The position numbers and the translations under genes are program-made. Shown in pieces: positions 9,226 to 17,215 of a DNA stretch of 64,000 nt; the first letter of the stretch is position 1; each line of letters starts with the position of its first letter. The DNA comes from Mucilaginibacter xinganensis (GTDB taxonomy: Bacteria; Bacteroidota; Bacteroidia; Sphingobacteriales; Sphingobacteriaceae). The DNA lies in NCBI RefSeq assembly GCF_002257585.1, contig NZ_CP022743.1:3100001-3164000 (forward strand). Reading direction: 5' to 3'. Under the pieces are notes generated by a model that had not been told where the DNA came from, did no database searches, and worked only from the letters and a program-made list of their open reading frames with translations.

Positions 9226-10200
9226 ATGAAGAAACTTGAAGATTTGCAGGAAATTATAAGTGATGCTGTTAACAAGCTTAGCTTTCCTATATATCCTGCG
9301 GCACTATACGAGCCTATAAGCTATATTCTCTCGTTGGGTGGTAAACGAATGCGCCCTGCCCTACTTTTGATGGCCTGCGACCTCTTTGGCGGTGATGTGG
9401 ACGCAGCTATCTCTCCTGCTCTTGCAATTGAAGTATTCCATAATTTTACTTTGATGCATGATGATATTATGGATAATGCACCTCTACGGCGCGGCAATAC
9501 CACTGTACATGAGCGCTGGAATAACAATGCTGCTATCCTTTCGGGCGATGTTATGCTGGTTGAAGGCTATAAATTAATGATGCAGGTGGAAGACCGTTTA
9601 CTGCGGCCTATACTTGACATTTTTAATACTACGGCTGTTGGTGTTTGTGAGGGTCAACAACTGGATATGGAGTTTGAAGTACTGGATCATGTAAATATTG
9701 ATGAATATGTGAATATGATCCGCTTAAAAACCGCTGTCGTTTTAGGCGGTGCATTAAAAATTGGTGCATTAATAGGTGGCGCTGATGTAAAAGATGCTGA
9801 GTTACTAAGTAGCTTTGGCGAGCATTTGGGGCTGGCGTTTCAACTACAGGATGATATATTGGACGTGTACGGTGAACCGGAAAAATTCGGCAAACAGGTG
9901 GGCGGCGATATTATTTCCAACAAAAAAACATATCTGTTAATAAAGGCTAAAGAATTAGCCGATCCCCGGCAAACTGCTGATTTAAACCATTGGATTGCTT
10001 TAAAGCAATTCAATAATATTGAAAAAGTAGAAGCCGTCACCGCCATTTATAATTCTCTGAATATAAGGCAGCATGCAGAAGATGCTATGCAAACCTATGC
10101 TGATAAAGCATTTGAAGCGCTTGACGCCATTAGTTTACCCGAAGAACACAAACAATACCTGCGAGATTTTGCCGACGGATTGCTGGTAAGGGAGAATTAA
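9226..10200 (+). CDS. Polyprenyl synthetase family protein (trans-isoprenyl diphosphate synthase)
   Basis: A 324-residue all-alpha prenyltransferase. The first aspartate-rich motif is HDDIMDNAPLRRG (D79, D80, D83) and the second is QDDILDVYG near 208-212, with GGKRMRPALLL upstream as the diphosphate-binding segment. It condenses isopentenyl diphosphate with allylic diphosphates to make precursors of quinones, carotenoids or lipid carriers. A Phe lies five residues before the first motif (FTLMHDD), a position linked in the family to shorter, about C20, products. That is an inference only. It is followed closely by the TonB-domain protein gene. Confidence 0.9.
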   Translation: MKKLEDLQEIISDAVNKLSFPIYPAALYEPISYILSLGGKRMRPALLLMACDLFGGDVDAAISPALAIEVFHNFTLMHDDIMDNAPLRRGNTTVHERWNNNAAILSGDVMLVEGYKLMMQVEDRLLRPILDIFNTTAVGVCEGQQLDMEFEVLDHVNIDEYVNMIRLKTAVVLGGALKIGALIGGADVKDAELLSSFGEHLGLAFQLQDDILDVYGEPEKFGKQVGGDIISNKKTYLLIKAKELADPRQTADLNHWIALKQFNNIEKVEAVTAIYNSLNIRQHAEDAMQTYADKAFEALDAISLPEEHKQYLRDFADGLLVREN

Positions 10201-10213
10201 TTATATTTAGTGA

Positions 10214-10588
10214 ATGAAAAGACTGTTGATCATATCCGCAGCTATGCTTGTGCTGCTATTTTCATTTAGTATTAAAACTTACTCCCAGACTTTAACCCCG
10301 CCTGAATTCCCGAGAGGTAAGGAAGCGTTCAGCGCATTTTTAAAGAAAAATTTGAAATGGCCTAAGGATGACGACGGTGGATCGCAAGGCATTGTCATTA
10401 TCAGTTTTTTCGTGGAAAAAGATGGTCGTTTAACAGAAATAAAAGTCGCAAAAAGCATGGGCATAGCTTTTGATGATGAAGCGCTGCATGTGATGAACCT
10501 TTCGCCAAAGTGGATCCCGGCTATGAAGAACAATAAGTTTATAAAATCAAAATATACCGTTCCTATCAGGTTTTACATTACCGGATAA
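10214..10588 (+). CDS. Small secreted protein with a TonB C-terminal-like domain
   Basis: A 124-residue protein. An N-terminal signal peptide (MKRLLIISAAMLVLLFSFSI, cleavage probably after TYSQ or nearby) precedes one TonB-C fold. Supporting blocks are GIVIISFFVEKDGRLTEIKV and DDEALHVMNLSPKWIPA, then a final strand KYTVPIRFYI. It lacks the TonB transmembrane anchor and proline-rich spacer, so it is not a classical energy transducer. Such stand-alone TonB-C proteins are common in Bacteroidota and their role is mostly unknown. It lies 13 bp after the polyprenyl synthase and 12 bp before the M1 peptidase, so probably the same transcript. A decayed copy of its 3' end is found near 35.4 kb. Confidence 0.8.
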   Translation: MKRLLIISAAMLVLLFSFSIKTYSQTLTPPEFPRGKEAFSAFLKKNLKWPKDDDGGSQGIVIISFFVEKDGRLTEIKVAKSMGIAFDDEALHVMNLSPKWIPAMKNNKFIKSKYTVPIRFYITG

Positions 10589-10600
10589 ATAAATAATCAA

Positions 10601-12190
10601 ATGCGTAAATTATTCACAATTGTATTTCTTTTACTTACAAGTAAAAATTTCGCCCAGGAACTAACCTCCGGCGGCAAGCTAAAGCCAGAGCAAGCCATAA
10701 TGGATGTAAGGCATTACACCATTGCTTTGAATGTTGATTTTAAGCAAAGAACAATTGATTGCTCCACCACCATTGATGTAATTATGGCGCAGCCAACACG
10801 TGTTTTATTGTTCGACCTGCTTGACTCCCTGAACATTAGCCAGGTATTGGTTAACAATAAAAAGCAACCATTTGAGTATAAGAACAACCTGATCAGGATC
10901 AATCTTACCAATGAGTTGCCTGCCGGGAAAGCCAGCGTAAAAGTGACATACGGTGGCAAACCGCATGTAGCCCGCAGACCGCCATGGGATGATGGGTTTA
11001 TCTGGAAAACGGATTCAACCGGGCATCAATGGATGGCTATAACGGCCGAAGGTACCGGTGGCAAACTTTATTTCCCTTGTAAGGATCATCCGTCTGATGA
11101 GCCGAATGAAGGTGTTGATATGATTATTACCGTACCTAAAGACTTGGTAGTGGCGGGACCCGGCTTACTTCAAAAAGTGACCAAACATGGCGAAACCGCA
11201 ACTTTTCACTGGAAAACAAATTACACCATCAACAACTACAGCATCGTGTTTAATGTGGGTGATTTTGCTGTGGTAAGCCGCAAGTACACAACCATTGACG
11301 GACATGTTACACCGCTGCAATTTTATGTTTTGAAAGAACATCTTTCAAAAGCAGAACATCATCTGGACATTTTTGAAAAAACCATTCATGAGCAGGAGAA
11401 GTATTTTGGAGAATATCCCTGGGCCAAAGAGAAAATAGCCATTTGCGAAACCCCGCACCTGGGCATGGAGCACCAAACCATGAATGCTTATGGAAATAAG
11501 TTCCATTATACAAAGGTTGGCGGGGAAGATTATGATGGATTAATGCACCATGAGTTTGGACACGAGTGGTGGGGTAATAAAGTAACCGCTAAAGACTGGG
11601 CAGACTACTGGATACACGAAGGGATTTGCACCTACGGAGATGCATTATATGTAAAAGAATTTGAAGGTAAGGATGCTTATATTAAATTTTTCAAACAGGC
11701 TGCACCTACTTTTGGCAATAAGATCCCTATTGTAATAGGAAAAGATATTGATGAGGAAGCAGCATATAATGGTGATATATATGGAAAGGGCGCTTTCTTT
11801 ATGCACACCATTTGCTATATCATGGGCGACAGCGTATTTTTTCCGGCCCTTAAAAAATTTGTAACATCACCTAAATATACTTACAGCAACCTGGTTACGA
11901 CAGACGATGTGGAGCAGTTTTTTAGCAAGGAATCGGGAAAGGATTTGAAACCATTATTTGATTTATACCTACGGTCCGTTAACAAGCTTGAAGTGCATAT
12001 AAAACAGCAGCCAGGGAATAAATACCTTATACAGCTTGATAATATTTCAATACCGTTACCTATTGATATAACCACCGAAGCCGGAACTAAAAGAATAATG
12101 GTAGACAGTAAGGGGATCAGGGTTAACAGTAAGATACTCCCGGTAATTGATCCGGACACTTATTATTTAAAGAAGCTGATAATAGAATAG
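10601..12190 (+). CDS. M1 family metallopeptidase (aminopeptidase N-like), secreted
   Basis: A 529-residue gluzincin with an N-terminal signal peptide (MRKLFTIVFLLLTSKNFAQ). The zinc site is H317-EFG-H321 followed by Glu340 in WIHEG. The exopeptidase motif appears as GMEHQ near 287, in place of the usual GxMEN. The N-terminal beta domain covers about 35-230, and the protein ends soon after the catalytic domain, so it lacks the long C-terminal helical domain of PepN. It would release N-terminal amino acids from peptides in the periplasm or outside the cell. A decayed copy of the first ~35 codons sits near 35.5 kb. Confidence 0.9.
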   Translation: MRKLFTIVFLLLTSKNFAQELTSGGKLKPEQAIMDVRHYTIALNVDFKQRTIDCSTTIDVIMAQPTRVLLFDLLDSLNISQVLVNNKKQPFEYKNNLIRINLTNELPAGKASVKVTYGGKPHVARRPPWDDGFIWKTDSTGHQWMAITAEGTGGKLYFPCKDHPSDEPNEGVDMIITVPKDLVVAGPGLLQKVTKHGETATFHWKTNYTINNYSIVFNVGDFAVVSRKYTTIDGHVTPLQFYVLKEHLSKAEHHLDIFEKTIHEQEKYFGEYPWAKEKIAICETPHLGMEHQTMNAYGNKFHYTKVGGEDYDGLMHHEFGHEWWGNKVTAKDWADYWIHEGICTYGDALYVKEFEGKDAYIKFFKQAAPTFGNKIPIVIGKDIDEEAAYNGDIYGKGAFFMHTICYIMGDSVFFPALKKFVTSPKYTYSNLVTTDDVEQFFSKESGKDLKPLFDLYLRSVNKLEVHIKQQPGNKYLIQLDNISIPLPIDITTEAGTKRIMVDSKGIRVNSKILPVIDPDTYYLKKLIIE

Positions 12191-12273
12191 CAGGACAATT
12201 TTCATCAATATTACTATATAAAAGTCTGCCTCAAGATGTTAGTATGCGCTCAAACAAAATTACATGAATCTCT

Positions 12274-13191
12274 TTAATCTCCGATTATAAAAGTTCTGCC
12301 TTCAATTGCCAGTTCTGTATTGGGGAAAACACTTCGCGCTTCATCTAATAGTTCCGTCAACGTCTTGTACCTGGCTGAAAAGTGGCCGATAATTAATTTC
12401 TCTGCATTAACGGTTAAGGCAATCTCTGCGGCCTGCAGCGCAGTTGTATGATGAGTTTCCATTGCCCTGTCGAGCATATTATTCAGAAAAGTAGCTTCAT
12501 GATAGAGTAGCGTAACATTTCTTATTTGCTCAAAATAACGCTCATCGTATAAAGTGTCAGAACAATAAGCAAAAGATTTAGGATCGCTCGAATCAGTGGT
12601 TAAGGTATCATTTTTCAACACATCGCCGTTGGGCATTATATAATCTGCCCCTTTTTTTAAAGCAGAATAATAAGCAACCGGAATTTCCAGCCCCTCAATC
12701 TTTTCTTTGATCAGTTTTCTTAATCGCTTTTTCTCTTTAAATAAGAACCCGGTACAAGAAATCCTGTGGTTCAACGGAATAGTTTCTACAGTAATATCCT
12801 GGTTATCTAAAAGTATTTCAGCTTTTAGCGGGTTGGTAAATACGTATTCTACAGGATACTGTAGCGTAGTTTCAGAATAATTTAATTGAAGGTCGATAAT
12901 CTCTTTTAACTGCTGCGGGCAATAAATCCTCAAAGGTTTGATGCGCCCGTTTAAATGAAGTGATGAGATTAACCCAACCAGACCAAGATAGTGATCACCA
13001 TGCAAATGGCTGATAAATATATGATCGATGCGACTGGCTTTAATGTCGAACCGCAACATTTGCTGCTGGGTCCCTTCGCCACAATCAACTAAGTATAGGC
13101 GATCATTAATATTGATCGCCTGGGATGTTGGATTCCTGTTAAAAATGGGAGTTGCAGAACTGCTGCCAAGTATTGTTACCTCAAATTTCAT
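12274..13191 (-). CDS. rnz: Ribonuclease Z
   Basis: A 305-residue metallo-beta-lactamase-fold nuclease of the ElaC type. The zinc motif is SHLHGDHYLGL (H62, H64, D66, H67). VDCGEGTQQQMLRFDI is the characteristic tRNase Z start region, and the C-terminal LIIGHFSARY carries the last histidine of the site. It removes 3' trailers from tRNA precursors in the cytoplasm, and length and motifs are normal. It lies 23 bp downstream of the STAS-protein gene on the same strand, so the two probably share a transcript. Confidence 0.95.
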   Translation of the reverse strand: MKFEVTILGSSSATPIFNRNPTSQAININDRLYLVDCGEGTQQQMLRFDIKASRIDHIFISHLHGDHYLGLVGLISSLHLNGRIKPLRIYCPQQLKEIIDLQLNYSETTLQYPVEYVFTNPLKAEILLDNQDITVETIPLNHRISCTGFLFKEKKRLRKLIKEKIEGLEIPVAYYSALKKGADYIMPNGDVLKNDTLTTDSSDPKSFAYCSDTLYDERYFEQIRNVTLLYHEATFLNNMLDRAMETHHTTALQAAEIALTVNAEKLIIGHFSARYKTLTELLDEARSVFPNTELAIEGRTFIIGD

Positions 13192-13214
13192 ACTTGGTGA
13201 TCAATCAGATCAAA

Positions 13215-13592
13215 TTATTTTGCTTCTTTTTTCAATTCTTTTTCAATCTCTTCCATAAAAACCAGGTCAATGGCCTCTTCGCAGGTAGGTACAATTGAAA
13301 GCACACTATCCAGCTGTGAAATTGTGATTAAGCGGGCTACAGGCTCATTTAAACCGGTAAGGATAAAAGTTCCGGAAGCATTTTTACATAAACGATGACC
13401 AACAAGTAAACTGCTAAGTCCTGATGAATCTGCAAATTTAACCTGCGAAAGGTCGAAAATGATATTTCGCTGACCTTCAGTGTTGATCAATATCAATTCA
13501 GATTTAAGCTGCGGAGTAATTAACGAATTTAATTTTGATTCGTTCAGCTTTACCAGAATATATTTCTCGTGTTTGTCAACCGTAAATTTCAT
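13215..13592 (-). CDS. STAS-domain protein (anti-sigma factor antagonist-like)
   Basis: A 125-residue single-domain protein with the STAS fold. The hallmark D-S-S-G motif is at 55-58 in FADSSGLSSLLVGHR, where the serine is phosphorylated in SpoIIAA-type antagonists. N-terminal strands (MKFTVDKHEKYILVKL) and the C-terminal helix complete the fold. By family it would bind and release a partner, usually a serine kinase/anti-sigma factor, according to its phosphorylation state. No partner kinase or sigma factor is encoded in the window. It sits upstream of rnz and downstream of purC on the minus strand. Confidence 0.85.
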   Translation of the reverse strand: MKFTVDKHEKYILVKLNESKLNSLITPQLKSELILINTEGQRNIIFDLSQVKFADSSGLSSLLVGHRLCKNASGTFILTGLNEPVARLITISQLDSVLSIVPTCEEAIDLVFMEEIEKELKKEAK

Positions 13593-13645
13593 TTTTAGTC
13601 TAATTAAAAAGCTAAGATATAATTATTTTGTGTATAAATAAAAAA

Positions 13646-14590
13646 TTACAAAGCAGATAGTTCATTGTTTATCGCTTTTTCAACCCGGGCCAAAACATTT
13701 TGGTCCCCCGGTTTAACAAACTGCTCGCCAGTTATTTGCTCAAACAACTCAATATACCGTTCTGAGATGGATTTTACTTTCTCAGGTGTCATTTCCGGAA
13801 CCACTTGCCCCTCTTTGCCCTGGAAACCATTTTCAATAAGCCATTTTCTAACAAACTCCTTTGACAGCTGTTTTTGGGGTTCGTTATTTTCCTGCCTGCC
13901 TGCATAGCCTTCGCTATAAAAATACCTGGAGGAATCAGGCGTATGAATCTCATCAATTAAATAAATTGTTCCTTCGGCTTTACCAAATTCATATTTAGTA
14001 TCTACCAGTATCAGGCCTTGTTTACGGGCAATTTCGGTGCCGCGCGCAAAAAGCGCCCTGGTATATTTTTCAAGTTGTTCATAGTCCGGTGCCGAAACGA
14101 TCCCCTGTTTCAAGATCTCCTCTTTCGAGATATCCTCATCATGCCCCACCGACGCTTTAGTGGTAGGTGTAATAATTGGCTCAGGCAGCTTATCGTTTTC
14201 CTTCAGACCTTCGGGTAAGCTTACACCGCAAACCTGTCTTTTTCCCGCGCTGTATTCGCGCCAGGCATGTCCTGCTAAATAACCTCTTATCACCATTTCT
14301 ACTTTAAACGGCTCACAAATACGACCGATGGTAACATTAGGATCAGGAACGCTGACCACCCAGTTGGGAACTATATCAGCAGTGGCTGCTAAAAACTTGG
14401 CTGCAATTTGGTTAAGTACCTGCCCTTTGTATGGAATAGGTTCAGGAAGCACCACATCAAAGGCGGAGATGCGGTCGCTGACTACCATTACCAGGTATTT
14501 ATTATCAATCGTATAAACGTCCCTTACCTTGCCTTTGTAAAAGCTGGTCTGGCCCGGAAAATTAAAATGTGTTTCTTTTATTGCGTTCAT
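13646..14590 (-). CDS. purC: Phosphoribosylaminoimidazole-succinocarboxamide synthase (SAICAR synthetase)
   Basis: A 314-residue enzyme of purine synthesis that joins CAIR with aspartate using ATP. Visible family blocks are [13 protein letters not shown] near the start, [36 protein letters not shown], and [14 protein letters not shown] with [12 protein letters not shown] further on. This is the longer ~300-residue bacterial/yeast-like form, and the length agrees. No other pur genes lie in the window, so it is a lone locus. Confidence 0.97.
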   Translation of the reverse strand: MNAIKETHFNFPGQTSFYKGKVRDVYTIDNKYLVMVVSDRISAFDVVLPEPIPYKGQVLNQIAAKFLAATADIVPNWVVSVPDPNVTIGRICEPFKVEMVIRGYLAGHAWREYSAGKRQVCGVSLPEGLKENDKLPEPIITPTTKASVGHDEDISKEEILKQGIVSAPDYEQLEKYTRALFARGTEIARKQGLILVDTKYEFGKAEGTIYLIDEIHTPDSSRYFYSEGYAGRQENNEPQKQLSKEFVRKWLIENGFQGKEGQVVPEMTPEKVKSISERYIELFEQITGEQFVKPGDQNVLARVEKAINNELSAL

Positions 14591-14594
14591 TGTG

Positions 14595-14725
14595 TTAGAG
14601 ATTAGGGGTTAGTTAATCCGAGATTAGAAAAAATCCCTTACTAAATCTAACGTCCTTCAATCAAATTATAATTTATCTATCTTTTATCGGAGCTTTACCC
14701 TGCATTCAACTAATCTCCAATCACT
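14595..14725. repeat. Word-like inverted repeat between phoH and purC
   Basis: AGAGATTAGGGGTTAGTT just upstream of purC and AACTAATCTCCAATCACT just downstream of phoH are imperfect reverse complements, with a further GAGATTAG copy at 14620-14627. The AT-rich stretch between them should hold the purC promoter. I could not assign its elements. Confidence 0.45.
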
Positions 14726-14730
14726 AAAAT

Positions 14731-15687
14731 TTACTGTATATCCCCGTAGGCTGCCAATATTTTGCGTACCAGTTTATGCCTTACAACATCTTCGCCGCTA
14801 AGATAAACAATTTCAATTCCACTAATATCTGTAAGTATCCGTAAAGCAGTGTGCAAGCCCGATTGTTGTTTTTTCGGCAAGTCTATTTGGGTAACATCTC
14901 CGGTTACAATAAATTTAGCCGATGGCCCCATGCGGGTTAAAAACATCTTTAATTGCATGTCCGTCGCATTTTGGGCCTCATCCAAAATTACAAAGCAGTT
15001 ATCCAGGGTTCTCCCGCGCATAAATGCCAGCGGTGCAATCTCAATGGTACGGTTTTCCAGATAAAATTTCAGCTTCTCAGCCGGGATCATATCATCCAGC
15101 GCATCATATAAAGGGCGCAGGTATGGGTCTATCTTTTCTTTAAGGTCGCCCGGTAAAAAACCGAGGTTCTCCCCTGCTTCAACTGCGGGCCGGGTTAATA
15201 TAATACGTTTGATGTCCTTATTTTTAAGCGCCCTTACCGCTAAGGCAACCGCCGTATAGGTTTTACCGGTACCTGCAGGGCCAATAGCAAACAGTATATC
15301 ACTTTGATTAATACAGTCCACCATTTTACGCTGGTTGGCCGTACGTGCTTTTACCATTACGCCGTTGGGCCCAAATACGATAACCTCGCCACTGGCAAAT
15401 TTATCTGCTGCGGCATCAGGCTTGGAAGTATCAGTTTTTGAGCCCAGGATTCTCTCCAGGTCTGTAATATTCAAATTCTCATACTTCTCCACATGCTGAA
15501 GCAAATGATGAAACTTCTCCTGGAATATATTCAGCTCGTGGTCGTCACCCAATATCTTCACCTCGTTACCCCTGGCCACTATTTTAAGTTTAGGGTATTG
15601 TTTTTTTATGATCTCAAAATGATCATTATTTGGCCCCCACAATACTGCCGGGTTGATTTGTTCAATCGATAATTTAAGTTCGTTCAA
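14731..15687 (-). CDS. phoH: PhoH-like ATPase
   Basis: A 318-residue PhoH-family protein. A KH-like N-terminal segment (about 1-95) precedes the ATPase core, with Walker A GPAGTGKT at 136-143 and Walker B FVILDEAQNAT. The block LTRPAVEAGENLGFLPGDL is characteristic. Members are ATP-binding proteins linked in bacteria to RNA metabolism and ribosome maturation, often beside ybeY, which is absent here. The start appears to be TTG at 15687: the frame is closed by a stop about 40 bp upstream and no ATG lies in that gap. A start further inside the gene is not excluded. Confidence 0.9.
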   Translation of the reverse strand: MNELKLSIEQINPAVLWGPNNDHFEIIKKQYPKLKIVARGNEVKILGDDHELNIFQEKFHHLLQHVEKYENLNITDLERILGSKTDTSKPDAAADKFASGEVIVFGPNGVMVKARTANQRKMVDCINQSDILFAIGPAGTGKTYTAVALAVRALKNKDIKRIILTRPAVEAGENLGFLPGDLKEKIDPYLRPLYDALDDMIPAEKLKFYLENRTIEIAPLAFMRGRTLDNCFVILDEAQNATDMQLKMFLTRMGPSAKFIVTGDVTQIDLPKKQQSGLHTALRILTDISGIEIVYLSGEDVVRHKLVRKILAAYGDIQ

Positions 15688-15786
15688 TACAAATTGATTT
15701 TTAGTTGCAGAATTTTATGAATTAAAATTGAATATTTGCAGCTCCTAATGCTTGCACAAGATTAGCGATAAATATTTAAAAAATTA

Positions 15787-16569
15787 ATGGCAATAATAAC
15801 TTTAACTACTGACTTGGGCGATAAAGATATTTATCAGGCTGCCCTTAAAGGTAGTATCCTAAAATTATTACCATCGGTTAACATTGTTGATATAACCAAC
15901 AGTGTTGCTGCCTACAATATACAACAAGCCGCCTTTATATTAAAAAATAGTTTTTATTATTTTCCCGATGCTACAGTCCACTTAATTGGCATTGATACTG
16001 TATTTAATACTGACACGCGCTACCTGGCCGTAAAGTACAAAAATCATTATTTTGTGGGCGCAGATAACGGTATTTTTTCGTTAATGTTCGATTCTGATCC
16101 TGATGAAATATTTGAATTAAATATTATGCAGGATCTTAAATTTCTTCATTTTCCACTGGCAGATATTTTTGTTAAAGCTGCCTGTCACTTAGCCAAAGGC
16201 GGTTCTGTGGCCGAGATAGGTTTGCCGGTAAGCGATATTGAGAAAAAGATGAACCTGCAACCGGTAATTGAAAAAAACCTGATAAAAGGAGTGGTTATTT
16301 ATATTGATTCGTTTCAAAATGTGATCACTAATATCACCAAGGAATTTTTTAACCGCGTACAGCAAAACAGGAGGTTTCAGCTCTCATTTAAACGGAACGA
16401 AACCATTAATCATTTAAGCTGGCATTACAACGAAGTACCCGAAGGTGAAAAACTTTGCCTCTTCGGTATCAGCGACCACCTGGAGATAGCCATTAATAAA
16501 GGAAATGCCAGCGGTTTACTGGGGCTTGGGCTGGGCGATAGTGTGATTATTGATTTTCTGGATCAATGA
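15787..16569 (+). CDS. SAM hydrolase / SAM hydroxide adenosyltransferase family protein (DUF62)
   Basis: A 260-residue protein with the family opening IITLTTDLGDKDIYQAALKG, the inner block FVGADNGIFSLMF, and a C-terminal beta domain (GVVIYIDSFQNVITNI). Known members hydrolyse S-adenosylmethionine to adenosine and methionine using an activated water; related fold members are fluorinases and chlorinases. Which reaction this one performs cannot be read from the sequence. Its stop overlaps the start of the next gene (ATGA at 16566-16569), so the two are translationally coupled. Confidence 0.85.
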   Translation: MAIITLTTDLGDKDIYQAALKGSILKLLPSVNIVDITNSVAAYNIQQAAFILKNSFYYFPDATVHLIGIDTVFNTDTRYLAVKYKNHYFVGADNGIFSLMFDSDPDEIFELNIMQDLKFLHFPLADIFVKAACHLAKGGSVAEIGLPVSDIEKKMNLQPVIEKNLIKGVVIYIDSFQNVITNITKEFFNRVQQNRRFQLSFKRNETINHLSWHYNEVPEGEKLCLFGISDHLEIAINKGNASGLLGLGLGDSVIIDFLDQ

Positions 16570-17141
16570 AAAAAATTCTTCTTTTCATATTATTTCCCCT
16601 GTTTTCTGCAAGTGCTTACAGCCAGTCCAGTACTGACTCATTAGCCTATCACCTGCAGCGCAAAAAGATAAACACCATGCTGGAGCAACGAGCTTTGAAA
16701 TTCGGACAGTATGATGAGAGCCTTAAAAAGCATACCGGCATCTTCGGGTTTCAAACCAAAAAAGATATTCGCCGCTCAAATGACATATTGATGGATATCG
16801 TTAAAACCGATAACAACATTTACAGCGAGTTAAAGATCCTGCTTGATTACCGGATGTTTCAGCAAACCCAAGTGCAAACCCGCTCACAACAAACCGAGCA
16901 GAGCACCATCGGTTACATGACCACCATCAATAAACTTCGCAAACAAATTGATATATTAAAAAAGGATGCCGAAGAACAGCAACAGCAGGATCAAAACGTA
17001 AGAAACATATTAATAATAACAGTATTAGTATTGGCGGCATTTATATTTCTTATGCTTACATTCCGTAAAAGCAAACGCCCTCCTGTCAAAGCTAAACGCA
17101 GCAGCACCCGCGCAACAGGTAAGCGCCGCAATCAGGTTTAA
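16566..17141 (+). CDS. Conserved-looking membrane protein: signal peptide, coiled coil, one TM segment, basic tail
   Basis: I do not recognise a named family. The 191-residue product has a signal peptide (MKKILLFILFPLFSASAYSQ) and a helical, charged periplasmic part with a likely coiled coil at about 110-145 rich in Gln and Lys. One hydrophobic span lies at about 147-166 (ILIITVLVLAAFIFLMLTF). The last ~25 residues are strongly basic (Lys/Arg-rich, after FRKSKRPPVKAK). The expected topology is periplasmic coiled coil with a cytoplasmic basic tail, which could touch nucleic acid or acidic lipids. It overlaps the upstream DUF62 gene by 4 bp. Confidence 0.65.
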   Translation: MKKILLFILFPLFSASAYSQSSTDSLAYHLQRKKINTMLEQRALKFGQYDESLKKHTGIFGFQTKKDIRRSNDILMDIVKTDNNIYSELKILLDYRMFQQTQVQTRSQQTEQSTIGYMTTINKLRKQIDILKKDAEEQQQQDQNVRNILIITVLVLAAFIFLMLTFRKSKRPPVKAKRSSTRATGKRRNQV

Positions 17142-17145
17142 TCAA

Positions 17146-17153
17146 TACCTTTG
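17146..17153 (+). promoter_or_regulatory. -7 element in front of the ABC exporter gene
   Basis: TACCTTTG matches TAnnTTTG and lies just after the upstream stop codon, giving a leader of about 55 nt. No TTTG box is visible at the expected -33 position, which would lie inside the previous gene. Confidence 0.4.
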
Positions 17154-17215
17154 CATTAATTTAAAATGTCTTAACTTATCAATCGTCTTAACAGGCATAG
17201 AATTACATTAATTAT

